Shown here one piece after another: positions 32,631 through 41,400 of a stretch of 47,441 nucleotides of DNA; the first letter of the stretch is position 1, and every line of letters begins with the position of its first letter. Under the pieces are notes generated by a model. That model did not search any database and was not told the origin of the DNA. It saw nothing but the letters and a program-made list of their open reading frames with translations. Origin of the DNA: Opitutia bacterium (GTDB lineage: Bacteria > Verrucomicrobiota > Verrucomicrobiia > Opitutales > Opitutaceae). The stretch spans positions 1 through 47,441 of the forward strand of contig CANJIU010000078.1 of the NCBI GenBank assembly GCA_947474365.1. The letters run 5' to 3'. A program made the position numbers and the translations under genes.

Positions 32631-33188
32631 CTACGAATACACCGCGGTCCCGGTCGTCTCGTTCCCCGGCCGGTCCCGCGCGGTCGCGGCCACGGTGAGG
32701 CGCTCGCCGGCGGGGGCCGCCACCGTGGCGGTGTAGAGCCAGACGCCGTGGACTTTTCGGGCGGCGCCCTGCTCTAGGATCGCGCCGGCAGCGGATTGAA
32801 TCGCCACCCGCACGTCGACCACCTCGATGTCGTCGACGGCGATGATCCGAATTGTGCCCCCGGGCTGGCCCCGATAGGCGGTAAGATCGACGCGCCGCAC
32901 TTCCGGCGGAGTGAGAAAATCGGACGTGACGAGCTTGTCGGCCCGTCGCCCGCGCTCTTTGGCCAGCTCGGCATAGACTTCGCGCTGCCACGGGTCTTGC
33001 AGCACCTTGCGCGCATACTCCACCGCTTGGGCAAACCGTTCGCGTTGGGCCACCTGCGTCGGCGTCCAGGCACGAGTCCGCGACTCGGGACGCCCCTGCA
33101 TGATCACCTGATCGCCGACCTGCCGGTAAATCACGTCGTCCATCATGCCGCTGATACTCTTGAAGGTTGGATGTAATGTAAGTTTCAC
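32631..33188 (-). CDS. Conserved protein of unknown function (repeat-array-associated)
   Basis: A 185-aa protein with no signal peptide or membrane segment. The N-terminal half has SISGMMDDVIYRQVGDQVIM, RTRAWTPTQVAQRERFAQAV and EYARKVLQDPWQREVYAELA. The C-terminal half is beta-type: TPPEVRRVDLTAYRGQPGGT, IRIIAVDDIEVVDVRVAIQS and LTVAATARDRPGN. I recall the same two-part pattern (S-x-x-G, then S-x-x-Q-x-x-xR-x-x-F-x-x-A, then DF-x-x-P-x-v-x-x-IDL) in uncharacterised proteins of Bacteroidota and related phyla, but I know of no function. The GTG at 33188 gives the best N-terminus (KLTLHPTFKSISG); the ATG at 33134 is an alternative. Its upstream region carries the phased 8-site array. Confidence 0.72.
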   Translation of the reverse strand: MKLTLHPTFKSISGMMDDVIYRQVGDQVIMQGRPESRTRAWTPTQVAQRERFAQAVEYARKVLQDPWQREVYAELAKERGRRADKLVTSDFLTPPEVRRVDLTAYRGQPGGTIRIIAVDDIEVVDVRVAIQSAAGAILEQGAARKVHGVWLYTATVAAPAGERLTVAATARDRPGNETTGTAVYS

Positions 33189-33283
33189 GGGGAAAAGAGG
33201 ATAATCAGGAAATGGGAGGACTCGCGGGGCACCCCCAGGCCACGCCATCCGCTGGCAAACTGCAAGCCGAAACCCTTTTATTG

Positions 33284-33376
33284 TCTGCGATGTCCTCGCG
33301 ATGTTCCCTCGATAGTTTTGCGATACAGGGCTATCTATCGCAGAACTATCGCAGCCATATCGCAGGGGCATCGCAA
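33284..33376. promoter_or_regulatory. Phased dyad array: 4 x GCGAT plus 4 x ATCGC at exact 11-bp pitch
   Basis: Cores on the left half are GCGAT at 33287, 33298 and 33320, and TCGAT at 33309. Cores on the right half are ATCGC at 33337, 33348, 33359 and 33370. Spacing within each half is exactly 11 bp. The two halves are mirror images: paired cores share the same centre, 33330.5. Extended right-half units read close to nTATCGCAGnn. The period is not a multiple of three and no frame uses it, so it is not coding. The arrangement suggests cooperative binding of a protein on one face of the helix from both sides of a centre. Confidence 0.85.
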
Positions 33377-33388
33377 GGGCTGTGAACG

Positions 33389-33422
33389 TCGCGTAAACCG
33401 GATTTGGCTCCGGTTTACGCGA
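33389..33422. repeat. Perfect 14-bp inverted repeat with 6-base loop
   Basis: The arms TCGCGTAAACCGGA (33389-33402) and TCCGGTTTACGCGA (33409-33422) are separated by TTTGGC. No T-tract follows on either strand, so it is not a standard terminator. It starts 13 bases after the phased array and lies about 157 bases upstream of the AraC-type regulator gene. Confidence 0.85.
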
Positions 33423-33578
33423 AACGAGCGGAAAAGATACCGACGATTGGTATGAAGCGTGATCAGTCGCGGCGGCAGCGGGGAGATGCCATGCGTCGAG
33501 TCGCCATCGCAGTTCCAGCAATCAAGTTTGAAAACGCCGTGCGGTCTGCGTGAATGACGTTTTCGCTGACCTCCCCCA

Positions 33579-34343
33579 ATGACCTCCTCCGACGACAACA
33601 TGCTCGCGACCCTCAGCCGGATCGGCACGATCGCGCCGGAGGTGATCGAGCTTTTCGACTACCTCGAGGACACGCCCCTCTGGATTAAGGACGAGGCCGG
33701 CCATTATGAGTGGGCCAACGTTGCCCTCGTGCTCAACTTTGGGGTGAAGACGCGCGCCGAACTCATAGGCCGCACGGACTACGATTTCTGCGGCGAGGTC
33801 CTCGCCAACCAATATCGCATCGACGACGAGCGGGTGCTCCGCGGTGAACGGATCCTCTCGCGGGTCGAACTCGTTGGCCGCTTCAACCACACCGCCCGCT
33901 GGTGCGTGACGTCCAAGGTCCCGTTGCGCGACAAGGACGGACGCATCGTCGGCACCGCGGGCGTTACGCGCCCTTTGGCAGAGAAGGATGCGACGGCCAC
34001 GGATCCCGCCGCACCGGCCGGCTCCCCGCTGAGCATCGCGATTCGTTTCATCAGCCAGAATTTCGCCGACCGGATCACCAACGACGACCTGGCCAAGGTC
34101 TGCGGCCTGTCGGTGCGCGCATTCGAACGGCAGTTTCAGGCGGCCTACAACAGTTCGCCCCACGACTACATCCGCCAGCTGCGCGTCCGCATGAGTTGCA
34201 GCGCGCTGGTGTTTTCCCGGAAATCGCTTGCCGACGTCGCGACGGAATTCGGTTTCGCCGACCAAAGCCATTTCACAAAGGAATTCCGGAAGTTCATGTC
34301 GGAAACGCCCCGGGCGTATCGCACGCGGTATCAGCAGCGCTAA
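33579..34343 (+). CDS. PAS-AraC family transcriptional regulator
   Basis: A 254-aa DNA-binding regulator. The N-terminal PAS-like sensor (about 25-130) reads ELFDYLEDTPLWIKDEAGHY, WANVALVLNFG, GRTDYDF and WCVTSKVPLRDKDGRIVGTA. The C-terminal AraC domain (about 150-250) has two helix-turn-helix motifs: ITNDDLAKVCGLSVRAFERQ, then SLADVATEFGFADQSHFTKE ending FRKFMSETPRAYR, which is the canonical AraC signature. The PAS-plus-AraC combination is common next to sugar-utilisation genes in Opitutaceae, and here the regulator precedes the 34554-47283 locus on the same strand. The start ATG at 33579 follows the pyrimidine tract CTCCCCCA. Confidence 0.93.
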   Translation: MTSSDDNMLATLSRIGTIAPEVIELFDYLEDTPLWIKDEAGHYEWANVALVLNFGVKTRAELIGRTDYDFCGEVLANQYRIDDERVLRGERILSRVELVGRFNHTARWCVTSKVPLRDKDGRIVGTAGVTRPLAEKDATATDPAAPAGSPLSIAIRFISQNFADRITNDDLAKVCGLSVRAFERQFQAAYNSSPHDYIRQLRVRMSCSALVFSRKSLADVATEFGFADQSHFTKEFRKFMSETPRAYRTRYQQR

Positions 34344-34363
34344 CCTGACACACGCAGATTTGC

Positions 34364-34400
34364 CGCCACGTTTGTCATCCATAAGATGACAAACGTGGCG
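34364..34400. promoter_or_regulatory. Perfect 16-bp palindrome with 5-base spacer (operator or hairpin)
   Basis: The arms CGCCACGTTTGTCATC (34364-34379) and GATGACAAACGTGGCG (34385-34400) are separated by CATAA. It lies 20 bases after the AraC-type regulator and 153 bases before the cupin gene. No T-tract follows on either strand, so an operator for a dimeric regulator, or a processing hairpin, is more likely than a terminator. Apart from this element the 34344-34553 gap shows nothing recognisable. Confidence 0.8.
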
Positions 34401-34553
34401 CCGACCGTACCTCGCCGCAATTTCACCAAAAGTCGCCGCCGTGTTACTAGGCGATTGCGTCCGGTCGCGCTAGGATGCTCCCTCCTTTCTCCCCAGTCAT
34501 CTGCTCAGCCTCGCCCTGCCTTCCCCAAGAGGCACGGCCAACCTTCGATCTCC

Positions 34554-35828
<1,275 letters not shown>

Positions 35829-35832
35829 GGCA

Positions 35833-35970
35833 GTAGCGAGTAGTGGGCAGCGAGTAGCGAGCATTACGCGTCGTCACCGCACCTACTACTCGCCGCTTAC
35901 CTCGCGATTCACGCCCAAATCCCCCTCAAAACTTCCTCTCGCCAGCTACTCACTACCCGCTACTCGCTAC
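35833..35970. repeat. Inverted 'GTAGCGAGTAG' repeat arms
   Basis: The left arm GTAGCGAGTAGTGGGCAGCG (extending to 35858) and the right arm in 35945-35970 are reverse complements with 3 mismatches in 26 positions. Each arm is itself made of near-repeats of GTAGCGAGTAG/GTAGTGAGTAG. It fills the gap between the cupin and TIM-barrel genes, and the same repeat family fills the next gap too. Confidence 0.75.
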
Positions 35971-35988
35971 TCACTACCTCATCCAACC

Positions 35989-37026
35989 ATGCCTGAAAAT
36001 AATTATCCCAAACTGCACAACGCCATGTGGCCCGGCCTCGTCGGCAAGGGCAGCCCCGGTGCGGAACCCTTCATCGATCTCGACACCATGCTCGACCTGA
36101 CCGCGAAGGCGGATGTCGGCGGCGTGAAATTCGACGGTGTCGATCTGTTCCTCTACAATCCGCACACCGACATCGACATCTCCGACGACGGCATCAAGGC
36201 CCTCGCCGACAAGATCAAGTCGAAGAACCTTGTCGTCGGCTCCGTGGTCGCTCCCGTGTGGTTCGACGCCTCGGCCGGTGGCGACGACAAGGCGCGCGCC
36301 AACTTCGTCACCCACGTCCGCAAGGCCGTGCGCATCGCGAAGAAACTCCGCGAACTCGGCGTCCGCCCCTACGGCATCGTGCGCATCGACAGTGCAACCG
36401 GCGTCACCGCGTGGGACAAGGATCCGAAGGGCGTCACGAAGCTCATCGCGCAGACGTTTCGCGAATGCGGCAAGATCGCCAAGGGCGACGGCGAGCGCCT
36501 CGCCGCCGAGGGCGAGATTTGCTGGGGCGGCATGCACTCGTGGAAGAACATGGTCAACCTCCTCGAAGAGGTCGCCATGCCCAAGGTCGTCGGCTTCCAG
36601 GCCGACATGTCGCACACGCACCTCTACACGCTCGGCGCCAACGCCGAGGCGCATCGCATCGTGCCGAAGAACTACCACTACGAGCCCGCGGAATTCCACA
36701 AGGCGATGACGAAGCTCACCGACGCCCTCCGTCCGTGGACGATCGATTTCCACGTCGCGCAGAACGACGGCACCGTGCACGGCACAGGCGACCACGAGAA
36801 GACCGGCCGCCACTGCGTCGCGACCGATCCGAAGGGCAAGCTCAACATCGCGCGCGACTCCGGCTACTGGCTCCGCGACAAGGCCGGCAAGGTCACGAAG
36901 AAGATGAAGCACATTTGCTGGGACGGCTGCATGTTTCCAAATGACGTGCTGATGAAGCAGCAGACGTGGAACGACATCCTAACCGCGATGATTGAGGTAC
37001 GCAGGAATCACGGCTGGGTGGGCTGA
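35989..37026 (+). CDS. Sugar phosphate isomerase/epimerase-like TIM-barrel protein
   Basis: A 345-aa protein with the xylose-isomerase-like TIM-barrel pattern. Strands and loops include VGGVKFDGVDLFLYNPHTDI, LVVGSVVAPVWFDASAGG, RPYGIVRIDSATGVTAWDKD, EGEICWGGMHSWKNMVNLLE, VVGFQADMSHTHLYTLG and TIDFHVAQNDGTVHGTGDHE. Glu, His and Asp residues at strand ends (EGEICW, DMSHTH, DFHVAQND) could make the divalent metal site. In related loci such proteins isomerise, epimerise or dehydrate 3-keto sugars; here that is inference. No signal peptide is seen, so it should be cytoplasmic. The ATG at 35989 follows the repeat-filled gap. Confidence 0.85.
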   Translation: MPENNYPKLHNAMWPGLVGKGSPGAEPFIDLDTMLDLTAKADVGGVKFDGVDLFLYNPHTDIDISDDGIKALADKIKSKNLVVGSVVAPVWFDASAGGDDKARANFVTHVRKAVRIAKKLRELGVRPYGIVRIDSATGVTAWDKDPKGVTKLIAQTFRECGKIAKGDGERLAAEGEICWGGMHSWKNMVNLLEEVAMPKVVGFQADMSHTHLYTLGANAEAHRIVPKNYHYEPAEFHKAMTKLTDALRPWTIDFHVAQNDGTVHGTGDHEKTGRHCVATDPKGKLNIARDSGYWLRDKAGKVTKKMKHICWDGCMFPNDVLMKQQTWNDILTAMIEVRRNHGWVG

Positions 37027-37039
37027 ACGCGCCGCGCGG

Positions 37040-37223
37040 AAGTAGCGAGTAGTGAGTAGCGGGTAGCGAGCATCCAGCCGCCGCCCGCTCTCTTCCACTC
37101 GCCACGCTTCACCGCGCGGCCTCGCCTACTCGCCACCCGCTACTCGCTGCTGCTTCCCTACTCGCTACCCGCTACTCACTGCTGCTTCCCTACTCGCTAC
37201 CCGCTACTCACTACTCGCTACTT
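37040..37223. repeat. Perfect 31-bp inverted repeat with internal 32-bp tandem repeat
   Basis: The left arm 37040-37070 and right arm 37193-37223 are exact reverse complements over 31 bases; arms consist of GTAGCGAGTAG-type units. Inside the loop, the segment from 37147 to 37178 is repeated at 37179-37210 (CTGCTGCTTCCCTACTCGCT...). After the right arm comes TTTTTCC and, 15 bases on, the ATG of the oxidoreductase. Transcribed, it would form a very long hairpin in the mRNA leader. Confidence 0.85.
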
Positions 37224-37237
37224 TTTCCTTCCTCTCC

Positions 37238-38383
37238 ATGGCCAAGAAACAACTTCGCATCGGACTCATCGGCTACAGCTTCATGGGCCGCGCCCACAGC
37301 AACGCCTTTCATCAGGTCAACCACTTCTTCCCCTCCACCTACGAACTCGTTCCGCAGGCGGTCTGCGGCCGCGACGCCGCCAAGACCCAGGAGTTCGCCG
37401 ACAAATGGGGCTACAAGTCGATTGAGACCGACTGGAAAAAACTCATTGCGCGCGACGACATCGACGTCATCGACATCGCCACGCCGAACAACCTCCACGC
37501 CGAGCAGGTCATCGCCGCCGCCAAGGCCGGCAAGATGATCCTCTGCGAAAAGCCTCTCGGGCTCAACGGCAAGGAAGCCGAAAAGATGCTCAAGGCCGTT
37601 GAGAAGGCCGGCGTGCCCAACATGGTTTGGTACAACTACCGCCGTTGCCCGGCCGTCGTCCTCGCCAAGCAATTCATCGATGCCGGCAAGCTCGGTCGCG
37701 TCTATCACTACCGCGCGAACTTCCTCCAAGACTGGACCATCAACGCCGACCTGCCCCAAGGCGGCACCGGTCTCTGGCGCCTCGACGCCAAGGTCTCCGG
37801 CTCCGGCGTCACGGGCGACCTGCTCGCGCATTGCATCGACACCGCGATGTGGCTCAACGGCGGCATCAAGGACGTCAGTGCGATGACCGAGACGTTCGTC
37901 AAGGAGCGCAAACACACCCTCACCGGCAAGGTCGAGAAGGTGAATATCGACGACGCCTGCCTGTTCCACTGTCACTTTAACAACGGATCCCTCGGGCTGT
38001 TCGAGTCCACCCGTTACGCCCGCGGCCACAAGGCGCTGTACACGTTCGAAATCAACGGCGCGAACATGTCGCTCAAGTGGGACCTCCACGATCTGCACCG
38101 CCTGCAGGTGTTCGACTATACGGACGAAGGCCCGGAGCGCGGCTGGAAGAGCATTCACGTCTCCGACGGCGATCATCCCTACTGCGGCAAGTGGTGGGTG
38201 CCCGGCCTCCAACTCGGTTACGAGCACTCGTTCGTCCACGCGATGGTCGAGTTCATCGCGGGCCTGGAGAGCGGCAAGGGCTGCACCCCGAACTTCAAGG
38301 ACGGCCTCGCGACCGATTACGTGACCGACGCCGTGCTCAAGTCTGCGAAGACGAAGAAGTGGCAGAAGGTGAAGCAGGCCTGA
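37238..38383 (+). CDS. Gfo/Idh/MocA family oxidoreductase
   Basis: An NAD(P)-dependent sugar oxidoreductase of 381 aa. The Rossmann nucleotide-binding loop is RIGLIGYSFMGRAHSNAF (G-x-G-x-x-G type, residues 7-24). VIDIATPNNLHAEQVIAAAK and the catalytic ILCEKPLGLNGKEAEKM (EKP motif) follow, then GDLLAHCIDTAMWLNGG with the conserved Asp/His pair. The C-terminal domain ends in the usual FIAGLESGKG segment. No twin-arginine or Sec signal is seen, so it is cytoplasmic. Members oxidise sugars, including the 3-OH of glycosides, which fits the nearby DUF1080 and ThuA-type genes. The start follows the pyrimidine tract CCTTCCTCTCC. A terminator lies 33 bases downstream. Confidence 0.93.
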   Translation: MAKKQLRIGLIGYSFMGRAHSNAFHQVNHFFPSTYELVPQAVCGRDAAKTQEFADKWGYKSIETDWKKLIARDDIDVIDIATPNNLHAEQVIAAAKAGKMILCEKPLGLNGKEAEKMLKAVEKAGVPNMVWYNYRRCPAVVLAKQFIDAGKLGRVYHYRANFLQDWTINADLPQGGTGLWRLDAKVSGSGVTGDLLAHCIDTAMWLNGGIKDVSAMTETFVKERKHTLTGKVEKVNIDDACLFHCHFNNGSLGLFESTRYARGHKALYTFEINGANMSLKWDLHDLHRLQVFDYTDEGPERGWKSIHVSDGDHPYCGKWWVPGLQLGYEHSFVHAMVEFIAGLESGKGCTPNFKDGLATDYVTDAVLKSAKTKKWQKVKQA

Positions 38384-38415
38384 GCCGCGCTTCGCCCGAG
38401 TAATTCAGCATCTTA

Positions 38416-38451
38416 GAGGGCGGCGGCCACGTCGAGCCGCCGCCCTTTTTT
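38416..38451 (+). terminator. Rho-independent terminator
   Basis: A perfect 10-bp stem GGGCGGCGGC / GCCGCCGCCC (38418-38427 and 38436-38445), an 8-base loop, then TTTTTT (38446-38451). It ends the transcript with the oxidoreductase, so the large secreted protein that follows needs its own promoter in the short gap before 38478 or relies on read-through. Confidence 0.9.
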
Positions 38452-38477
38452 ATCCCCGCCCCGACGTTCCTCCTTTC

Positions 38478-41400
38478 ATGATTCTTCGCCGCCTCCTCCC
38501 CATCGCCTCACTCGCCCTCGCGCTGGCCGCCAGCGCCTTCGCGCAATCGACGCTCGTTCTAACCCCGCCCGCCGGCGTCAAGTCCCAGGGCAAGCACGTC
38601 GTGCTGCTTTCGGGCGACGAGGAATATCGCGGGGAGGAGTCGTTGCCGATGCTCGCGAAGATCCTGAGCCAGCGGCACGGTTTCAAGGCCACCGTACTTT
38701 TTGCCCTCGATCCAGACGGCACGATCAATCCGGAAAACCAGAAGTCGCTGCCCGGCGCCGAGGCGCTCGACAGCGCCGATCTCATCATCCTCGCGCTCCG
38801 CTTTCGCAACTGGCCCGACAATCAAATGAAGCATTTTGTCGACGCGTGGCATCGCGGCGTGCCGATCATCGCGCTGCGCACCTCGACGCATTCGTTCAAT
38901 TTCCCAGCGAGCAGCGCCTGGGCGGGCTATTCCTACAACGCCAAGGCGCCTTGGGTCGGCGGCTGGGGCAAGTACGTCCTCGGCGAGACTTGGGTCACCC
39001 ATTGGGGAAAGCACAAGTTTGAGGCCACGCGCGGGGTGATTGAACCGTCAGCCAAGAACGACCCGCTCCTCCACGGTGTCACCAACGTTTTTGGCAACAG
39101 CGACGTCTACGAAGCCTACCCGCCGGCCGACGCCAAGATTCTCCTGCGTGGCCTCGTGCTCAAGGGCATGAATCCCACCGATGCGCCTGCCGACCATCGC
39201 AAGGCCCGCGCCTCCGACAAAAAGGAACAGGGCGTGAACGATCCCGCGATGCCCGTCGTCTGGACGCGCCTGCATCGGAACGATGCGGGCACCGAGAACA
39301 AGATCCTCACGACCACGCTCGGCGCCGCGACCGATCTCGAAAACGAGGACCTCCGCCGCCTGGTGGTGAACGGAGTTTACTGGGGCCTCGGCCTCTCCGT
39401 GCCGGCCAAGGCCGACGTCCGCCTGGTCGACCCGTATACGCCGCGGATGTACGGCTTCAAGGGCCAGCGCTACGGGCTGAAGCCCGCCGATTACGCGCTC
39501 GGCAAGACGGTCCGGGAAGGCGACACCCCGCCGCCCGCCCCGCCCCCGGCGCCGAAGAAGACCGCGGCCATGCCCAGTGCCCCGGCTCTCAGCTCTCCGC
39601 CCTCAGCTCTTAGCTCTGCCTCCACCCCTCCCTTTCAGCTCAACGCCGGCGACCACGTCGCGATCATCGGCAACGGCCTCGCCGACCGCATGCAGCATCA
39701 CGGCTGGCTGGAGACGATGATCCACGCGAAGCATCCGGCGCATCAAATCGTCGTCCGCAACCTCTCGACCCCCGGGGACGAAGTCGTCACCCGCGCGCGC
39801 TCGAAGGATTTCGGCACCCCCGACGAATGGCTCGCCAAGGTGCAGGCCGGCGTCGTGTTCTCATTTTTCGGCTACAACGAATCCTTCGCCGGCCCGGAGG
39901 GGCTGCCAAAGTTCAAGGAGGATCTGGAGAAGTTCCTGCGCGACACCCGCGCGAAAAACTACAATGGCCTCGGCGCGCCGCGCATCGTGCTCTTCTCGCC
40001 CATCGCCACCGAGAAGCACCCGGACCCCAACTACACGTTCAAGCCGGAGATCAATGCCAACCTCGCCGCCTACTCCGCCGCGATGGCCGAGGTCTGCCGC
40101 GATCAGGCCGGCGTGACGTTCGTTGATCTGTTCAAGCCATCGCAGGAGGTGTTCGCCGAGGCCGCCCGGACCGGCCAGGCGCTCACGATCAATGGTGTGC
40201 ACCTCAGCGAGGCCGGCGAGGCGAAGATCGCGGAGAAAATCTACCCGACGCTCTTCGGCGGCGCGGCACCGGCGATGAACACCCCCGAGGCGCAAAAACT
40301 TCGCGCCGCCGTCAACGCGAAGAACGAAATGTGGCACTCCCGCTACCGCACGGTCGACGGCTACAACGTCTACGGCGACCGCTCCAAGATCGCCTATGAG
40401 TCGCACCCCGACGTGCCAAAGATCACCAACACCCAGATCATGATGGAGGAGATGGCGCAGCGCGACGTGATGACGGCCAACCTCGAGCGCCGCGCCTGGG
40501 CGCTCGCCGCCGGCAAGACCGGCCCGGTCGCGATGCTCCCGCTCCCGGTGGTCACCGCGTTCGGCACCAACAAGCCCGGACCAAACATCGACGGCACCTA
40601 TGAATTTCTCGATGGCGACGAGGCGATCGCGAAGATGACCCTAGCGCCGGGCCTGAAGGCCAACCTGTTTGCGAGCGAGAAACAGTTTCCCGAACTCGCG
40701 AAAGCCGTGCAGATGGCGTGGGACACCAAGGGCCGCCTCTGGGTCGCGGTCTGGCCCAATTACCCGGAACGCACGCCGACCTCCAAACTCGGCGACAGCA
40801 TCATCATCCTCGAGGACACCGATCGCGACGGCCGCGCGGACAAGGTCACGCACTTCATCGACAACCTGAACTGCCCGACCGGATTTCAGTTTTTCAAGGA
40901 CGGCATCCTCCTGATGCAGGCGCCCGACCTTTGGTTCGTGCGCGACACCGACGGCGACGGCAAGGCCGACACCAAGGAACGCGTGCTCATGGGCATGGAT
41001 TCCGCCGATTCCCACCACACGGCGAACTCGCTCATCTACGAGCCGGGCGGCGCGATTCTGCTCAGCGACGGCGTGTTTCACCGCTCGCAGGTCGAGACGG
41101 TGAACGGCGTAGTCCGCAACATCGACGGCGCGATCTACCGCTACGAACCCCTCACCGCCAAATTCGAAACCTACGTCGCCTACGGCTTCGCCAATCCGCA
41201 CGGCCGCGCGTTCGACTACTGGGGCAACGACATCATCACCGACGCCACGGGCAACAACACCTACTTCGGCGCCGGCTTCAGCGGCCACCTCGACTACCCC
41301 GCAAAACATCCCAAGATGAAGACGATTTGGGACCGTCCCTCACGTCCCTCCGCGGGCAGCACGATCCTCACGAGCCGGCACTTTCCTGACGAATATTGGG

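Noticed and set aside
33284..33376. CRISPR or plasmid-iteron origin
   Set aside because: The 11-bp pitch leaves no room for spacers, iterons are usually about 20 bp in one orientation, and no Rep gene or AT-rich stretch is nearby.
33389..33422. Integron attC site
   Set aside because: The core GTTRRRY / RYYYAAC boxes and the usual asymmetric bulges are absent; the hairpin is perfect and there is no integrase nearby.
37040..37223. CRISPR array
   Set aside because: Repeat units are contiguous and degenerate with no unique spacers, and there are no cas genes.
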